This document shows positions 25,386 to 34,083 of a stretch of 64,000 nt of DNA, one piece after another (the stretch's first letter is position 1; every line of letters starts with the position of its first letter). Origin of the DNA: CAVVVS01 sp963751355 (GTDB taxonomy: Bacteria > Bacteroidota > Ignavibacteria > Ignavibacteriales > Ignavibacteriaceae); NCBI GenBank assembly GCA_963751355.1, contig CAVVVS010000083.1, positions 1 through 64,000 on the forward strand, given 5' to 3'. The position numbers and the translations under genes are program-made. The notes under the pieces were generated by a model, which was not told the DNA's origin, searched no databases, and saw only the letters and a program-made list of their open reading frames with translations.

Positions 25386-28052
25386 TCAGCATTCCTCCTT
25401 CGATTCACCGGAGACTTCATTGATGGTAAAATGCTTTTTGTATAAACTTAAAATATTTTCTTCATAGCAATTAATTACCGTATTCATTTTTTTTATACTA
25501 GGCGGATAAGATATATTATTAGGATCATCGACACCGTTAAGCAAATCCATTGAGGTAACCTTTACCCAATTTACTCCGCTTACTTCTTGAATTACCGCTT
25601 CTACATTAGTTGTATATTCATCCTGACCAAATGTCCTCCGGTTCAGGCCAAATAATCCATTCGAACCGTCAATGCCTATAGCTTCATCTCCATAGATGCC
25701 GATTGCTTCCTGTATTTTATTTGTAACGATTTCCTTCTTAATCGAAGGGTCAAACGAAATGGATACATCTATGTATAAATATTTTAACTTACCTTGATGA
25801 ACGATCACCGGATAACGCTGAGGGCCTTTGCATTTGTTATAGTTTGAAATAATTTCTTTTACTTTTTGAATCTCATTTTCTCTTCCGGTTTTTAATAGTA
25901 CGATCAGCAGAACACCGGGTAAATTATCAATCAATCTCCATGAAGCTTTTGCTTTTGCTACCCCTGCTATTCCAAGAGTTTCGGTTTCAAAATCCCTGAT
26001 ACTCACCATCCGGTTTAAACTTTGAATTTTACCCGGAGCCGTGTCTTTTGCTTCTTCCCCGCTTTCGGGCTCTGCCCCGCCTGTAACCGGGCCCGGTGAT
26101 TGAATCTTATCAAGCTGAGTTAACTTGCCGGATGGCTGCACAGTTGTTCCGTCCTTGAGTTCTCCGTATGCCCCGATTCCGGTCCGGTAATTTGCAGTTA
26201 CGTTATTAAGTCCCGATGGAAGTCGTTTACCTGTTTTACCGTCTCCGAATTGAACATAGCTATCACCGTTATCGTCTTCTCTTACAATATAAATTTCTTC
26301 GTCCGGCAGTCTGCCGAAAAATGAAGATACCCTCCTCCACAAAACACTGTTCACATAAATATTTAATTCGGGTACTTCCGGAGGAGTTTCTGAAGATGAG
26401 TTAAGATAAGTAAGAGGCGATTTCGGCAGCTTGAATGTTTGGAATTTTTGTCTATTATCGCCGTTACCCAGCACAGTTTCTTTTTCCGATTTTCCCTGCG
26501 CAGCGTCAACGAGATTTCCGTAAACAGTTATCTTTGGATTTTGGTTAGGGAAATCGGAATAATTAAAATTTTTATCAAGCGATAAAGAATTTAGTGCTTT
26601 GAGGTTTTTATCTGCGGTAGAATTTTCCTGAACAGAAAGGACATTTGCAGTAAAAGGTTTTTCACCGGGTTTTGAAAATAAAATCTTCCTTCCTTTTAGA
26701 TTGTCTGCCTGAGCGGAAGTTCTGTAAAAACATAATTTATTCCCGCTTGTTTCCGATGTTTCTTTTAATGCCGCTTTAAGCGTAAGCAGCGGACTTATAA
26801 TCTCTTGAAATTGAGTCTGACGAATATCCATCAAATTATAATTGTTAAAACTATTCGGATCATAACCTTTTATTTGGGCAGGCATTAATTTTGAGTTTAA
26901 AGTTATTACCGTAGATTTACCGGTAAGTGAGCCATACGTAAAAGAAGCGGGTTTTATACTTGTAATTTTTCTTAAAAAGGTAAACGAAACGGAACCATCA
27001 GATGGTTTTGGGGAAGATGAAGCATGAACATATTCTATTAAATTTCTAACGGGAGATTGAAGTGAAGTTTGGCAAATAATTAATGAGCCGGCTGCTAAAT
27101 CATTTATTTCGGAGTCAAGCGGAAAGTCTTGCGGTTCAATTGGCGGATCAACATTAGCGGATGTTTGCCGGTCTAAATATCTTTCGTATGAAATGTTGGA
27201 CTGAACGGCGTTTCCGCCCGAAATACTGACTACTGTAGGAGGAGCATTATTACCAAAATGCCTGAAAGATCTTCCAAGCTTAAATGCAGAAACATATTGT
27301 GAAGTTATATTTCTCTTCAAAGAACCTTTAATTTTTATGATGTTATATCCGTGCTGTTGACGGACGCTATCGACAATAATAATTTCTTCATTAATGAATC
27401 TTTTCGGATTATTTACTGGGTATGCATCGCCTATTAATAACCTGTCGTTTTTTTCAATTTTTATCGGCTGTGTAAATTGATCGGGAGATGAGATATAAAA
27501 TTCTTTGACCGTTGGTGTAACCGGATTTGAAATTAATTCCCGGTAAAGATTAAATTTATTCAACCAGGGATAAGCAGTCAGTTCCTTTACTGTTTCAAAA
27601 TCCTCTTGTTTATCCGTTCCGGTAACCTGGGCTTTTAACGGAAATCCTGCCGGAACAATAACCGGTTTATCGCCTTTAACTTCAAAAGCAAATGTTCCGG
27701 TTCCCCCTAATCCGGGGGAGAGCCGGTAACCAACCAGTTTAACAAGGTTTGAAATACTTTCGCGCCGCCCTGCAGTCCGCAAATAAACTTCGTTGGCATA
27801 TGTCTCCTGGTAAAATGTTAAAATATCGCCCAGAATGGATACTCCCTCGAGCAAAGCAATTCCGGGATCATCAGGTTCACGGTGTGTCCAATCCTGTAAT
27901 ATTTCATCTTGATCGAGTTTCCGCAAAAGGGCTTCCCGAAAATTTGAGTAAGTACCTATCCGGTAGTTTATGCGAGGTAATCCGGGTCGGTTAAATATAG
28001 TTTTGGGAAATAAAATAGTATCAACACAATCATTCCGGCAATCGGGTTTCAA
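25386..28052 (-). CDS. Baseplate J-like wedge protein (long form)
   Basis: This 888-residue protein carries the baseplate J/gp6 layout. The N-terminal segment is GLPRINYRIGTYSNFREALLR and LQDWTHREPDDPGIALLEGVSILGDILTFYQETYANEVYLRTAGRRESI, the hallmark of the family. The central part is an insertion-rich beta domain, and the C-terminal part has FETETLGIAGVAKAKASWR and YIDVSISFDPSIKKEIV. It forms the wedge ring that joins the central hub to the sheath. The start is TTG at 28052 within TTGA, overlapping the stop of the preceding gene, with AAAGGAGG seven bases upstream inside that gene. Confidence 0.88.
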   Translation of the reverse strand: MKPDCRNDCVDTILFPKTIFNRPGLPRINYRIGTYSNFREALLRKLDQDEILQDWTHREPDDPGIALLEGVSILGDILTFYQETYANEVYLRTAGRRESISNLVKLVGYRLSPGLGGTGTFAFEVKGDKPVIVPAGFPLKAQVTGTDKQEDFETVKELTAYPWLNKFNLYRELISNPVTPTVKEFYISSPDQFTQPIKIEKNDRLLIGDAYPVNNPKRFINEEIIIVDSVRQQHGYNIIKIKGSLKRNITSQYVSAFKLGRSFRHFGNNAPPTVVSISGGNAVQSNISYERYLDRQTSANVDPPIEPQDFPLDSEINDLAAGSLIICQTSLQSPVRNLIEYVHASSSPKPSDGSVSFTFLRKITSIKPASFTYGSLTGKSTVITLNSKLMPAQIKGYDPNSFNNYNLMDIRQTQFQEIISPLLTLKAALKETSETSGNKLCFYRTSAQADNLKGRKILFSKPGEKPFTANVLSVQENSTADKNLKALNSLSLDKNFNYSDFPNQNPKITVYGNLVDAAQGKSEKETVLGNGDNRQKFQTFKLPKSPLTYLNSSSETPPEVPELNIYVNSVLWRRVSSFFGRLPDEEIYIVREDDNGDSYVQFGDGKTGKRLPSGLNNVTANYRTGIGAYGELKDGTTVQPSGKLTQLDKIQSPGPVTGGAEPESGEEAKDTAPGKIQSLNRMVSIRDFETETLGIAGVAKAKASWRLIDNLPGVLLIVLLKTGRENEIQKVKEIISNYNKCKGPQRYPVIVHQGKLKYLYIDVSISFDPSIKKEIVTNKIQEAIGIYGDEAIGIDGSNGLFGLNRRTFGQDEYTTNVEAVIQEVSGVNWVKVTSMDLLNGVDDPNNISYPPSIKKMNTVINCYEENILSLYKKHFTINEVSGESKEEC

Positions 28053-30475
28053 ACTCTTCCTCCTTTTACGTTAAAGAAAATGAATCCGTCTTCCATGCTG
28101 TCAGGATTATTTTTTACAATGATAATTTCATTTGGAGCAATATCCAGAACAGCATCGCTTCCGGGTGTAACTGCATTATATCTTTTCATTGATATACTTT
28201 TTACGTAATCTACTCCCACAACGGATTTTACTCTTCCTTCAATTTGACTTGCATATAACTTTTGTCCGAATGTCCATAAATCAGGGTGAAAAAATCCCAT
28301 TCTTCCATCGGGAGTATATCCGTCTGAAAATTCCTGTTCCAGTATGAATTTAATATCTTCGGTCCAATAATTTGAATCGATACATACTGTGACTTTTATG
28401 TCAAGAGGAATAAATACGGGCGAGCGGATTTCCAGGTCTTCTCCTATCAATCTCACGGAGTCGAGATGCCGGGCAATTGCTTTGCGAAGATTATCATCTA
28501 ATATTGTTGTGCCAGCGGGATCAACGGAAATCCTAACTGTTCTCCAGCTGCCAGTCCACATATATTTTGCCGAAGCACGTGATACCTCATTCAATTCTTC
28601 AGTTCTTTTTATATAATCATTTAAAGTAACAGCTCGCAGTTGTTTGGCCCTATATGCTTCTGGAGCTTTTCTTATTATTTCTTCAACCGGCTCCGGATCT
28701 CTTCCGTTAGTTACATCAAACGGGTTGTGACAGGATTCGATAGATGGATATACAGCTTTATCAAAATTGTTTAACTTATCGCGACCGATATTACCTTCAA
28801 TACCTCTGCCTATCTGATAAGTACACTGTACTTCAGCTCCTTCCGGTAATTTTTTGCCGTTAATTCCGTTTCCGAACCGGATTAAGCATTTACCGTTTTC
28901 ATCGGTTTCAACTATAAAATGATCTCCGTTTTCTTCGCTGTCGTCACTGTGGACAAGATTTATAACTTCGTCCCACGGATCAAAACTGCCGTCGGGCATT
29001 TTAATTTGTAAACTCAAAGTTGACTTCGTAGGGATTTCTCCACCTAACGGTGTATTTTTATATATAAGCGGAGACTCATCTAACCTGCAAATAGTTCCCC
29101 ATTTAGCTGTTCTGTCAAAATAGTATTCTCCGGAGGCGACAAGTTCCGAACCAAACTCCTTAAAAACAGAACTGACGGGTTTCCCATGGTAAACTTCTAA
29201 AAGATTGCCGTGGAAGAGAGAGATGTTTTCTACCTTACCTTCCGGGCAATCAGCAGTAAAACAATAATTAAATTTTAATTTATCTTTATTATTCCAGTTG
29301 ATTCTCACAAACCATTGCCCGGTGAGAGGATCATTCATAGTTTCTGCGCCGTCATCACCAGGGAGTAATGATAATAATTGTCTTTTATTGGAATTGCGTC
29401 CGGGTATTTTCCCTGTCAAAGGATTCAGCCATTCTTGTATAATAAGATGTTTGATCGTACCGTTCCGGATTAAATTCCGAACAGTATCCGCTGCCAGCTT
29501 CGTATTTACAGTAAGTTTAAGATCGGCGGTTGTACTGCCCGCGGATAGAGCCGGAATGGAATCGCTCCACGTATAAAGACCGATTTTATTTAATAAAAAA
29601 TGAACATACTGCTTTTGTTTGGACATGAAAATAATCGCTTTCGGGCTTTTAAAATCATCTCCTGTCCATGCTAAAAATCCGCTGTTAATATCAAACTCCA
29701 GTCCGTTACCGGTTTTTACAATAAGCCATGTTGATGCTTGATTTCCCTGATGAATATGATAATCCATCAACCTTGCGTGACGGGCAATTGAAACTCTTTT
29801 CCTTGCCGTGCCGATATATGCTTCATTTGCCACTCTGTCCTGGTAATCGCTAAGTTCATCACCTGCAGCACTGAAGAGATCTATTAACACCTGATCAAGA
29901 TCCGCCTCGCTTGTTGCTTCCCATCCGGGCACCCGTTCCATCATTGCACTGATAAAAGTATGTCTGAAAGAATCGTAATCTTTTGCAAGATAATCTATGG
30001 AAGGATCTGAAGGCGGTTTCCGTGATTTTTCCCATTCAGGCTTGCAATCAATATTAAAACAACCGGGACGGAATTTAAAATTTATTTCACTGAATACAGG
30101 ATCGATATTCTGATAATTAATACTTAACATATATGTAGAATAATCACCAATTGGGGATACTTTTAATGTTAAAAATTTATCCGATGGACTGCCGCTTATT
30201 TCGGTCACCTTTACTTGTCCCGCAGAAGGACCTGCCGGAAGACGGGTTCCACCGGTTATAGGAAAAATAGATTTAGGATCAGCAGTATCCGCAAGAATAT
30301 TGGCAATCTCGTTATTGTTATAAAAATGAACTTCGAGGTGTGCTTCGGTTGGATTGGGATCGGGGAAAAGAGAAACCAGTACAAGTTTTATCCCGTTAAA
30401 CGTTCCTAAATTGTTTGCCCGTTCATTCAATGCTTCCGGGTTTGTGATTGTCAAACTAACCTCCGCTTCTTTCAA
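28049..30475 (-). CDS. Baseplate J-like wedge protein (second copy)
   Basis: This 808-residue protein is a second baseplate J homologue. It has IDYLAKDYDSFRHTFISAMM, LDQVLIDLFSAAGDELSDYQDRVANEAYIGTARKRVSIARHARL and a C-terminal RTVRISVDPAG. Two J proteins are usual in eCIS (Afp11 and Afp12 in the Serratia particle). The start codon is a TTG: either 30475, or a later in-frame TTG (LTITNPEALNE, near 30454), for which GGAGG lies four bases upstream. The protein overlaps gp25 by 20 bp, so it is co-translated. It is less similar to the first copy in length of the central region, as in other eCIS. Confidence 0.85.
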   Translation of the reverse strand: MKEAEVSLTITNPEALNERANNLGTFNGIKLVLVSLFPDPNPTEAHLEVHFYNNNEIANILADTADPKSIFPITGGTRLPAGPSAGQVKVTEISGSPSDKFLTLKVSPIGDYSTYMLSINYQNIDPVFSEINFKFRPGCFNIDCKPEWEKSRKPPSDPSIDYLAKDYDSFRHTFISAMMERVPGWEATSEADLDQVLIDLFSAAGDELSDYQDRVANEAYIGTARKRVSIARHARLMDYHIHQGNQASTWLIVKTGNGLEFDINSGFLAWTGDDFKSPKAIIFMSKQKQYVHFLLNKIGLYTWSDSIPALSAGSTTADLKLTVNTKLAADTVRNLIRNGTIKHLIIQEWLNPLTGKIPGRNSNKRQLLSLLPGDDGAETMNDPLTGQWFVRINWNNKDKLKFNYCFTADCPEGKVENISLFHGNLLEVYHGKPVSSVFKEFGSELVASGEYYFDRTAKWGTICRLDESPLIYKNTPLGGEIPTKSTLSLQIKMPDGSFDPWDEVINLVHSDDSEENGDHFIVETDENGKCLIRFGNGINGKKLPEGAEVQCTYQIGRGIEGNIGRDKLNNFDKAVYPSIESCHNPFDVTNGRDPEPVEEIIRKAPEAYRAKQLRAVTLNDYIKRTEELNEVSRASAKYMWTGSWRTVRISVDPAGTTILDDNLRKAIARHLDSVRLIGEDLEIRSPVFIPLDIKVTVCIDSNYWTEDIKFILEQEFSDGYTPDGRMGFFHPDLWTFGQKLYASQIEGRVKSVVGVDYVKSISMKRYNAVTPGSDAVLDIAPNEIIIVKNNPDSMEDGFIFFNVKGGRV

Positions 30476-30836
30476 ATCTCATTACCCGTGCGTCTTCGGT
30501 TCCCGCTAAACGATACTTTATTTCCACTTCTATCTTTTCATTTTGGGTAACTACACTTAAATCTTCAAGAGTAATTCTATGACCCAGCCACCGTGATATA
30601 GCTTGTGTAATTGTTGCCTTTACAATACCACCCGTTGCCTCATCAATATTTTCAAAAACCAATCTCCTTACTCCGCCGCCGAACTCGGGTAGAAATAGAC
30701 GTTCCCCGGGATTAGTTAAAATTAATTGAATAAGTTCCTCCTTTACATGTTCCTCGAGAGTAGAAACTTGAGCAGTAAGTCCATCCTTTTCGATTCGAAA
30801 CGGGAAAGATAAATGATTCCCTTTTTCAATTGTCAT
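30456..30836 (-). CDS. gp25-like baseplate wedge protein
   Basis: This 126-residue protein is the gp25/GpW-like wedge component. It has HLSFPFRIEKDG, EEHVKEELIQLILTNPGERLFLPEFGGGVRRLVFENIDE and RWLGHRITLEDLSV, matching the conserved EPR-like core (here NPGERLFLPEFG). It anchors the sheath start to the wedge ring. Its ATG overlaps the PAAR gene stop (ATGA), and its 3' end overlaps the next J protein. The length is standard for the family. Confidence 0.92.
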   Translation of the reverse strand: MTIEKGNHLSFPFRIEKDGLTAQVSTLEEHVKEELIQLILTNPGERLFLPEFGGGVRRLVFENIDEATGGIVKATITQAISRWLGHRITLEDLSVVTQNEKIEVEIKYRLAGTEDARVMRFERSGG

Positions 30837-31165
30837 TCTGTAAAATCCCTAATTTGTGTATTAACTATTGAAGCTACACCTTGAACAATTCCTTCGGGGC
30901 TATAGCAGAGCCCGATACCGGATTGAACCGGGATTGTTGTGCCGGTAATTGTTGACCGTATTGAACCGGTGTTCCATTGAATCATGATACATGGTGAAGG
31001 TTTGATACCGGCAGTAAAGGGGCATCCCACCACGGTGTGGATATCCGAGGTTAGTAATACAGGTGTGCCGCCTGCTGTAACCCTCGCATTGGATGTAATA
31101 AGAACTGCCTGCCCGCCATGCGGACACATTATCGTACTTCCAGTTGTTAACATATTACTTTCCAT
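30833..31165 (-). CDS. PAAR-like spike tip protein
   Basis: This is a protein of about 110 residues, MLTTGSTIMCPHGGQAVLIT then AGGTPVLLTSD, GCPF and PCIMIQW. It has the small all-beta PAAR-like layout, with CPHGG and GCPF as probable zinc ligands. The protein caps the spike and forms the tip that meets the target membrane. The ATG at 31165 is preferred because GAGG lies seven bases upstream and the stop of the spike gene overlaps it in TGATG; a TTG one codon earlier is possible. It lies between gpV and gp25, the usual place. Confidence 0.9.
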   Translation of the reverse strand: MESNMLTTGSTIMCPHGGQAVLITSNARVTAGGTPVLLTSDIHTVVGCPFTAGIKPSPCIMIQWNTGSIRSTITGTTIPVQSGIGLCYSPEGIVQGVASIVNTQIRDFTE

Positions 31166-31692
31166 CAACGGACCTCAAAAGCACCGTCATTAATACTTAC
31201 TCCCGATAATGAAAGTACAATTTTTGAAGAACCTATTTTAAGTGTAATGTCGGAATCAGTCATAGTAAATTCCGCACCGCCCGGATGGAGAAGCTGTATT
31301 TTATTGGCTTGTTCATCCAGAATAATTTTCTGTCCGCTTGAATTTATTAGAACTCTTACATCCTTAGCACCCGGCTGAGGCATTTCACCGCTGCCCCACC
31401 AGCATCCCGTCCAAATAGGTCGGGAAGGGTCACCGCCTTCAAATTCAATCCACACACCGTCTCCTACCTCAGGCAATACAACCAGCCCGTGGTTATCGCC
31501 GGCAAATGGAACACAAGGTAATGCCCAGGGAGATCCTTGTCCCTGATAAATTTCGGGAACCTTTGCTACTATTCTCCCCATTTTTTCGGGATCGTCAACA
31601 TCTTGAACAATTCCCCGGTACTTTCCGAAAAATCTTGTCCTGATAAAATCTACCGCATCAATTAGTGTCTTTTCCATACGCGGGTCTGCCAT
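31165..31692 (-). CDS. Baseplate spike protein (gpV/gp5-like)
   Basis: This 175-residue protein has an OB-fold core: RTRFFGKYRGIVQDVDDPEKMGRIVAKVPEIYQ, then SPWALPCVPFAG, VVLPEVGDGVWIEFEGGDPSRPIWTGCWW. This is the gp5/gpV OB domain. The C-terminal KIQLLHPGGAEFTMTDSD-type beta segment forms the trimeric beta-helix spike. There is no lysozyme domain. In Afp/PVC, the hub and spike are fused in one protein (Afp8/Pvc8); here they are separate genes, with a one-base overlap (TAATG). Confidence 0.9.
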   Translation of the reverse strand: MADPRMEKTLIDAVDFIRTRFFGKYRGIVQDVDDPEKMGRIVAKVPEIYQGQGSPWALPCVPFAGDNHGLVVLPEVGDGVWIEFEGGDPSRPIWTGCWWGSGEMPQPGAKDVRVLINSSGQKIILDEQANKIQLLHPGGAEFTMTDSDITLKIGSSKIVLSLSGVSINDGAFEVR

Positions 31693-32816
31693 TAAAAAAT
31701 ACTCCCTATTAAATTATTAATACCGCTGCCGCTGTTCGAAGAAACAGCGTTCCTTAACAATGTGAACGATTGCAAATAATTTGAGCGATTTAGTGTGTGT
31801 GTAACTTTTTCAATTAAGTAATTACCGCTGTATTTACTGCTGCCAAGAAGAACCGGAATAATCGTATATGGATGGAGTACAGCAGTATAAATTCCTTCTA
31901 AAATTTCGCCGGTTGCCGTGATCGAATAACTTGCCCTTTCGGCATTCGCTTCAACGGATATATCCGGGCTTACGGATTCACCGGTATTAGGTAAGGCAAA
32001 AATGTTGGAAGAGTTAACTTCAGCTCCCGCACTTGAAGCATCCCCGAGAAGATTTATATCATAAAAATTTGACTGTGTTGATATAGTAGTTTTATCCTTT
32101 ACGCTTAATGAAGATGCCGTGAATAGAGAAGGTTTTTGAGCATCGTCGTTTATGCTGAACTTTTTAATATTTCTATCGGTTCCTAATAATGTTAATACAG
32201 GTAAATTACCCTGCACGGAAGGTAATGGCTTGAATACTCCTATACTTTGACCGGGATTGTTGCCTGGTAATACGTAGACTTTAAAACCGTTCTGCTTTGC
32301 CAGAAAGCGAAGCAAATGCATTGCGGTTTCACGCTGCACAACCACCGGACTTAAAGAACTGCTTGTCATTGGTGTACTGTCGATATCAACGGAGAATATT
32401 TGACCGCTGCTGTTGAAAATCTGTTCCGCAATTTCGCTGTCCGTCATATTCTCAAACAGATCTACCTCTTCTTTTCTATTTAAAAATACGCTGTCATCAT
32501 GTACGATAACTGAAAGATAACTTCGACCGGGATCCGAGTACATGTTATTTTCAATTGATACAACAGGTCCGTCAATCAGCGGAGTAAAAGTATTATCGCC
32601 TGTTTTTATCTCAACTCTTACCCTTGAAAACGATTTCACAAATTTTCCTTTTTCTTCCACCCAATTACCGGTATCGTCAACATGAAACGGGATTCGAAGA
32701 ACAGCTTCCCAGGCAATGTCCATTTCTTGATCGACAATTATTTCTTCGATCAAATTTATCTGCTCTTGCTTTGCCGGGTTATTGTCGAAATACAGACGGT
32801 ATTCGTAATCAATCAT
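31692..32816 (-). CDS. Central hub protein (gpD/gp27-like)
   Basis: This 374-residue protein is the gpD/gp27-type hub: DYEYRLYFDNNPAKQEQINL and IIVDQEMDIAWEAVLRIPF, then RVRVEIKTGDNTFTPLIDGPVVS, and MTDSEIAEQIFNSSGQIF, TAMHLLRFLAKQNGFKVYVLPG. It connects the tube to the spike. The gene begins by overlapping the preceding stop (TAATG) and ends by overlapping the spike start. The length is close to P2 gpD. Confidence 0.88.
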   Translation of the reverse strand: MIDYEYRLYFDNNPAKQEQINLIEEIIVDQEMDIAWEAVLRIPFHVDDTGNWVEEKGKFVKSFSRVRVEIKTGDNTFTPLIDGPVVSIENNMYSDPGRSYLSVIVHDDSVFLNRKEEVDLFENMTDSEIAEQIFNSSGQIFSVDIDSTPMTSSSLSPVVVQRETAMHLLRFLAKQNGFKVYVLPGNNPGQSIGVFKPLPSVQGNLPVLTLLGTDRNIKKFSINDDAQKPSLFTASSLSVKDKTTISTQSNFYDINLLGDASSAGAEVNSSNIFALPNTGESVSPDISVEANAERASYSITATGEILEGIYTAVLHPYTIIPVLLGSSKYSGNYLIEKVTHTLNRSNYLQSFTLLRNAVSSNSGSGINNLIGSIF

Positions 32817-33088
32817 TATTTCTCCGGTATTTTTATGGTCTTGCCCGGTACAGCAGTTAGTTTATTTGCTTGCAGTTCGGTATTCGCATCGGCTATATGC
32901 CAGAACATTGTGGGATTTTTAAATTTGTTTTGAGAGCTTAAATCTAAGCGATCTCCTTCTTTTGTATCATACGGCTGTCCTGTGGTTTGAGGAAGCTGCC
33001 TGAGAGTAAGAGCTTTTATTGTTTTCCCGTTCCGGATTTTTACATCAACGGTTTTTTGATAATAATATCGTGATGATTCTAAAAACAT
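32816..33088 (-). CDS. gpX/LysM-type baseplate adaptor
   Basis: This 90-residue protein, SSRYYYQKTVDVKIRNGKTIKALTLRQLPQTTGQPYDTKEGDRLD and FWHIADANTELQANKLTAVPGKTIKIP, fits the tail protein X/LysM-like fold (residues 40-88, with YDTKEGDRLDLSSQNKF and the final PGKTIKIP typical of LysM). It stabilises the hub-to-tube junction, and corresponds to the LysM part of Afp7. It overlaps the gpD gene by one base (TAATG). Confidence 0.8.
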   Translation of the reverse strand: MFLESSRYYYQKTVDVKIRNGKTIKALTLRQLPQTTGQPYDTKEGDRLDLSSQNKFKNPTMFWHIADANTELQANKLTAVPGKTIKIPEK

Positions 33089-33096
33089 GATTACTC

Positions 33097-33768
33097 CTAA
33101 AAAGGGATGAGATCAACTATTTGTTCCGCTGTATTTGCCAGGTTTAATACCGCTTGTTCCTCTTTTACCAGATTCGAATAATGAAAAGCACCTTTGGCAA
33201 TCTTATCTTCCGTATTATTGTCTATATTATTTAAGGACAAATCTATTTCAACTTCTGCTTGAATGGGATTTAATACATTATTGTATTGAAGTTCTGTTAT
33301 TCTCATCGATTCTATAATGACGGGGTTTACTCTTTTCAGACCCCAGATAAAAAGAATTTTAGGATACTGAAGTCTCGGAATCGGTTCGGTTGGATTATTG
33401 TTCCCGCCGCCGGATACCAAATCTCCAACTGCATCTATCACAGCTCCTAATAATCCGTTAGAATTGGTTTTGGGATAAACCATCTTTTCCAATGCCGCGA
33501 GTCTCGGTCCTATTCCGAACATTCTTGCTAACGGATTATTTGTATTTAATTGATCCGCAGCCGCGAAGTGAGCGGTAAAAGAAATTTTTTCTACAGGTCG
33601 TTCACCCGCCTGATTTTGTTCCGTATCCGAGCTGTTGTTTGAACGGGTGGGTATCTGTATGGTTCGAATTAGCTTTTCAGGATTAAATTGAAATATAACA
33701 ATGTTTGGAATGGGTCCGAGTAAATTTAAACCATATTCGATGAGTGCGCCTCTTAATAAATAGGGCAT
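33097..33768 (-). CDS. Baseplate adaptor protein (N-terminal Afp7/gp53-like)
   Basis: This 223-residue protein begins with PYLLRGALIEYGLNLLGPIPNIVIFQFNPEKL and has ISFTAHFAAADQL and ALEKMVYPK. The pattern VIFQFNPEKLIRTIQ and the later FIWGLKRVNPVIIESMRITELQYN is a conserved tube-baseplate adaptor found next to LysM genes in contractile systems. In Afp7, this and the LysM part are fused, while here they are two genes eight bases apart. It should connect the first tube ring with the hub. Confidence 0.78.
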   Translation of the reverse strand: MPYLLRGALIEYGLNLLGPIPNIVIFQFNPEKLIRTIQIPTRSNNSSDTEQNQAGERPVEKISFTAHFAAADQLNTNNPLARMFGIGPRLAALEKMVYPKTNSNGLLGAVIDAVGDLVSGGGNNNPTEPIPRLQYPKILFIWGLKRVNPVIIESMRITELQYNNVLNPIQAEVEIDLSLNNIDNNTEDKIAKGAFHYSNLVKEEQAVLNLANTAEQIVDLIPF

Positions 33769-33792
33769 ATTATTACCGTTATGATTTTATTA

Positions 33793-34083
33793 TTAAATTC
33801 TTTTGATTAATTCATCGGCAAGTGAACTCGAAATCTTCTCTTCCATATGCGAAAGGTTTTTAAATTTTTCGCCTGTAATATTGATATCGATATTTCTGAT
33901 AAATTTGTTGATATTTAATCTGTCTAATGTTTTGTCTTTTTCTAAATGCTGCACAAGGCTCTTGCTTAATTCCGCGGATAGCGAGTTATAATTGTTGGAA
34001 GCGGTTCCCTTTAGGTGCAGATTTAAATTATTAATTTTAATTTGGCGTTTGTTCATTTTCTGACTCTTCAAATAATCCTGCAT
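33793..34083 (-). CDS. Small eCIS-associated protein of unknown function
   Basis: This is a protein of at most 96 residues, KRQIKINNLNLHLKGTA then LSAELSKSLVQHLEK and IRNIDINITGE, with an amphipathic helix at the C-terminus. Similar small proteins with an INNLNLHLKG-like start follow the ATPase in many eCIS operons; the role is unknown. ATG 34083 has AGGAG four bases upstream but overlaps the ATPase gene by 47 bp; the ATG at 34056 (MNKRQIK) is an alternative. Placement between ATPase and adaptor suggests particle assembly. Confidence 0.6.
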   Translation of the reverse strand: MQDYLKSQKMNKRQIKINNLNLHLKGTASNNYNSLSAELSKSLVQHLEKDKTLDRLNINKFIRNIDINITGEKFKNLSHMEEKISSSLADELIKRI

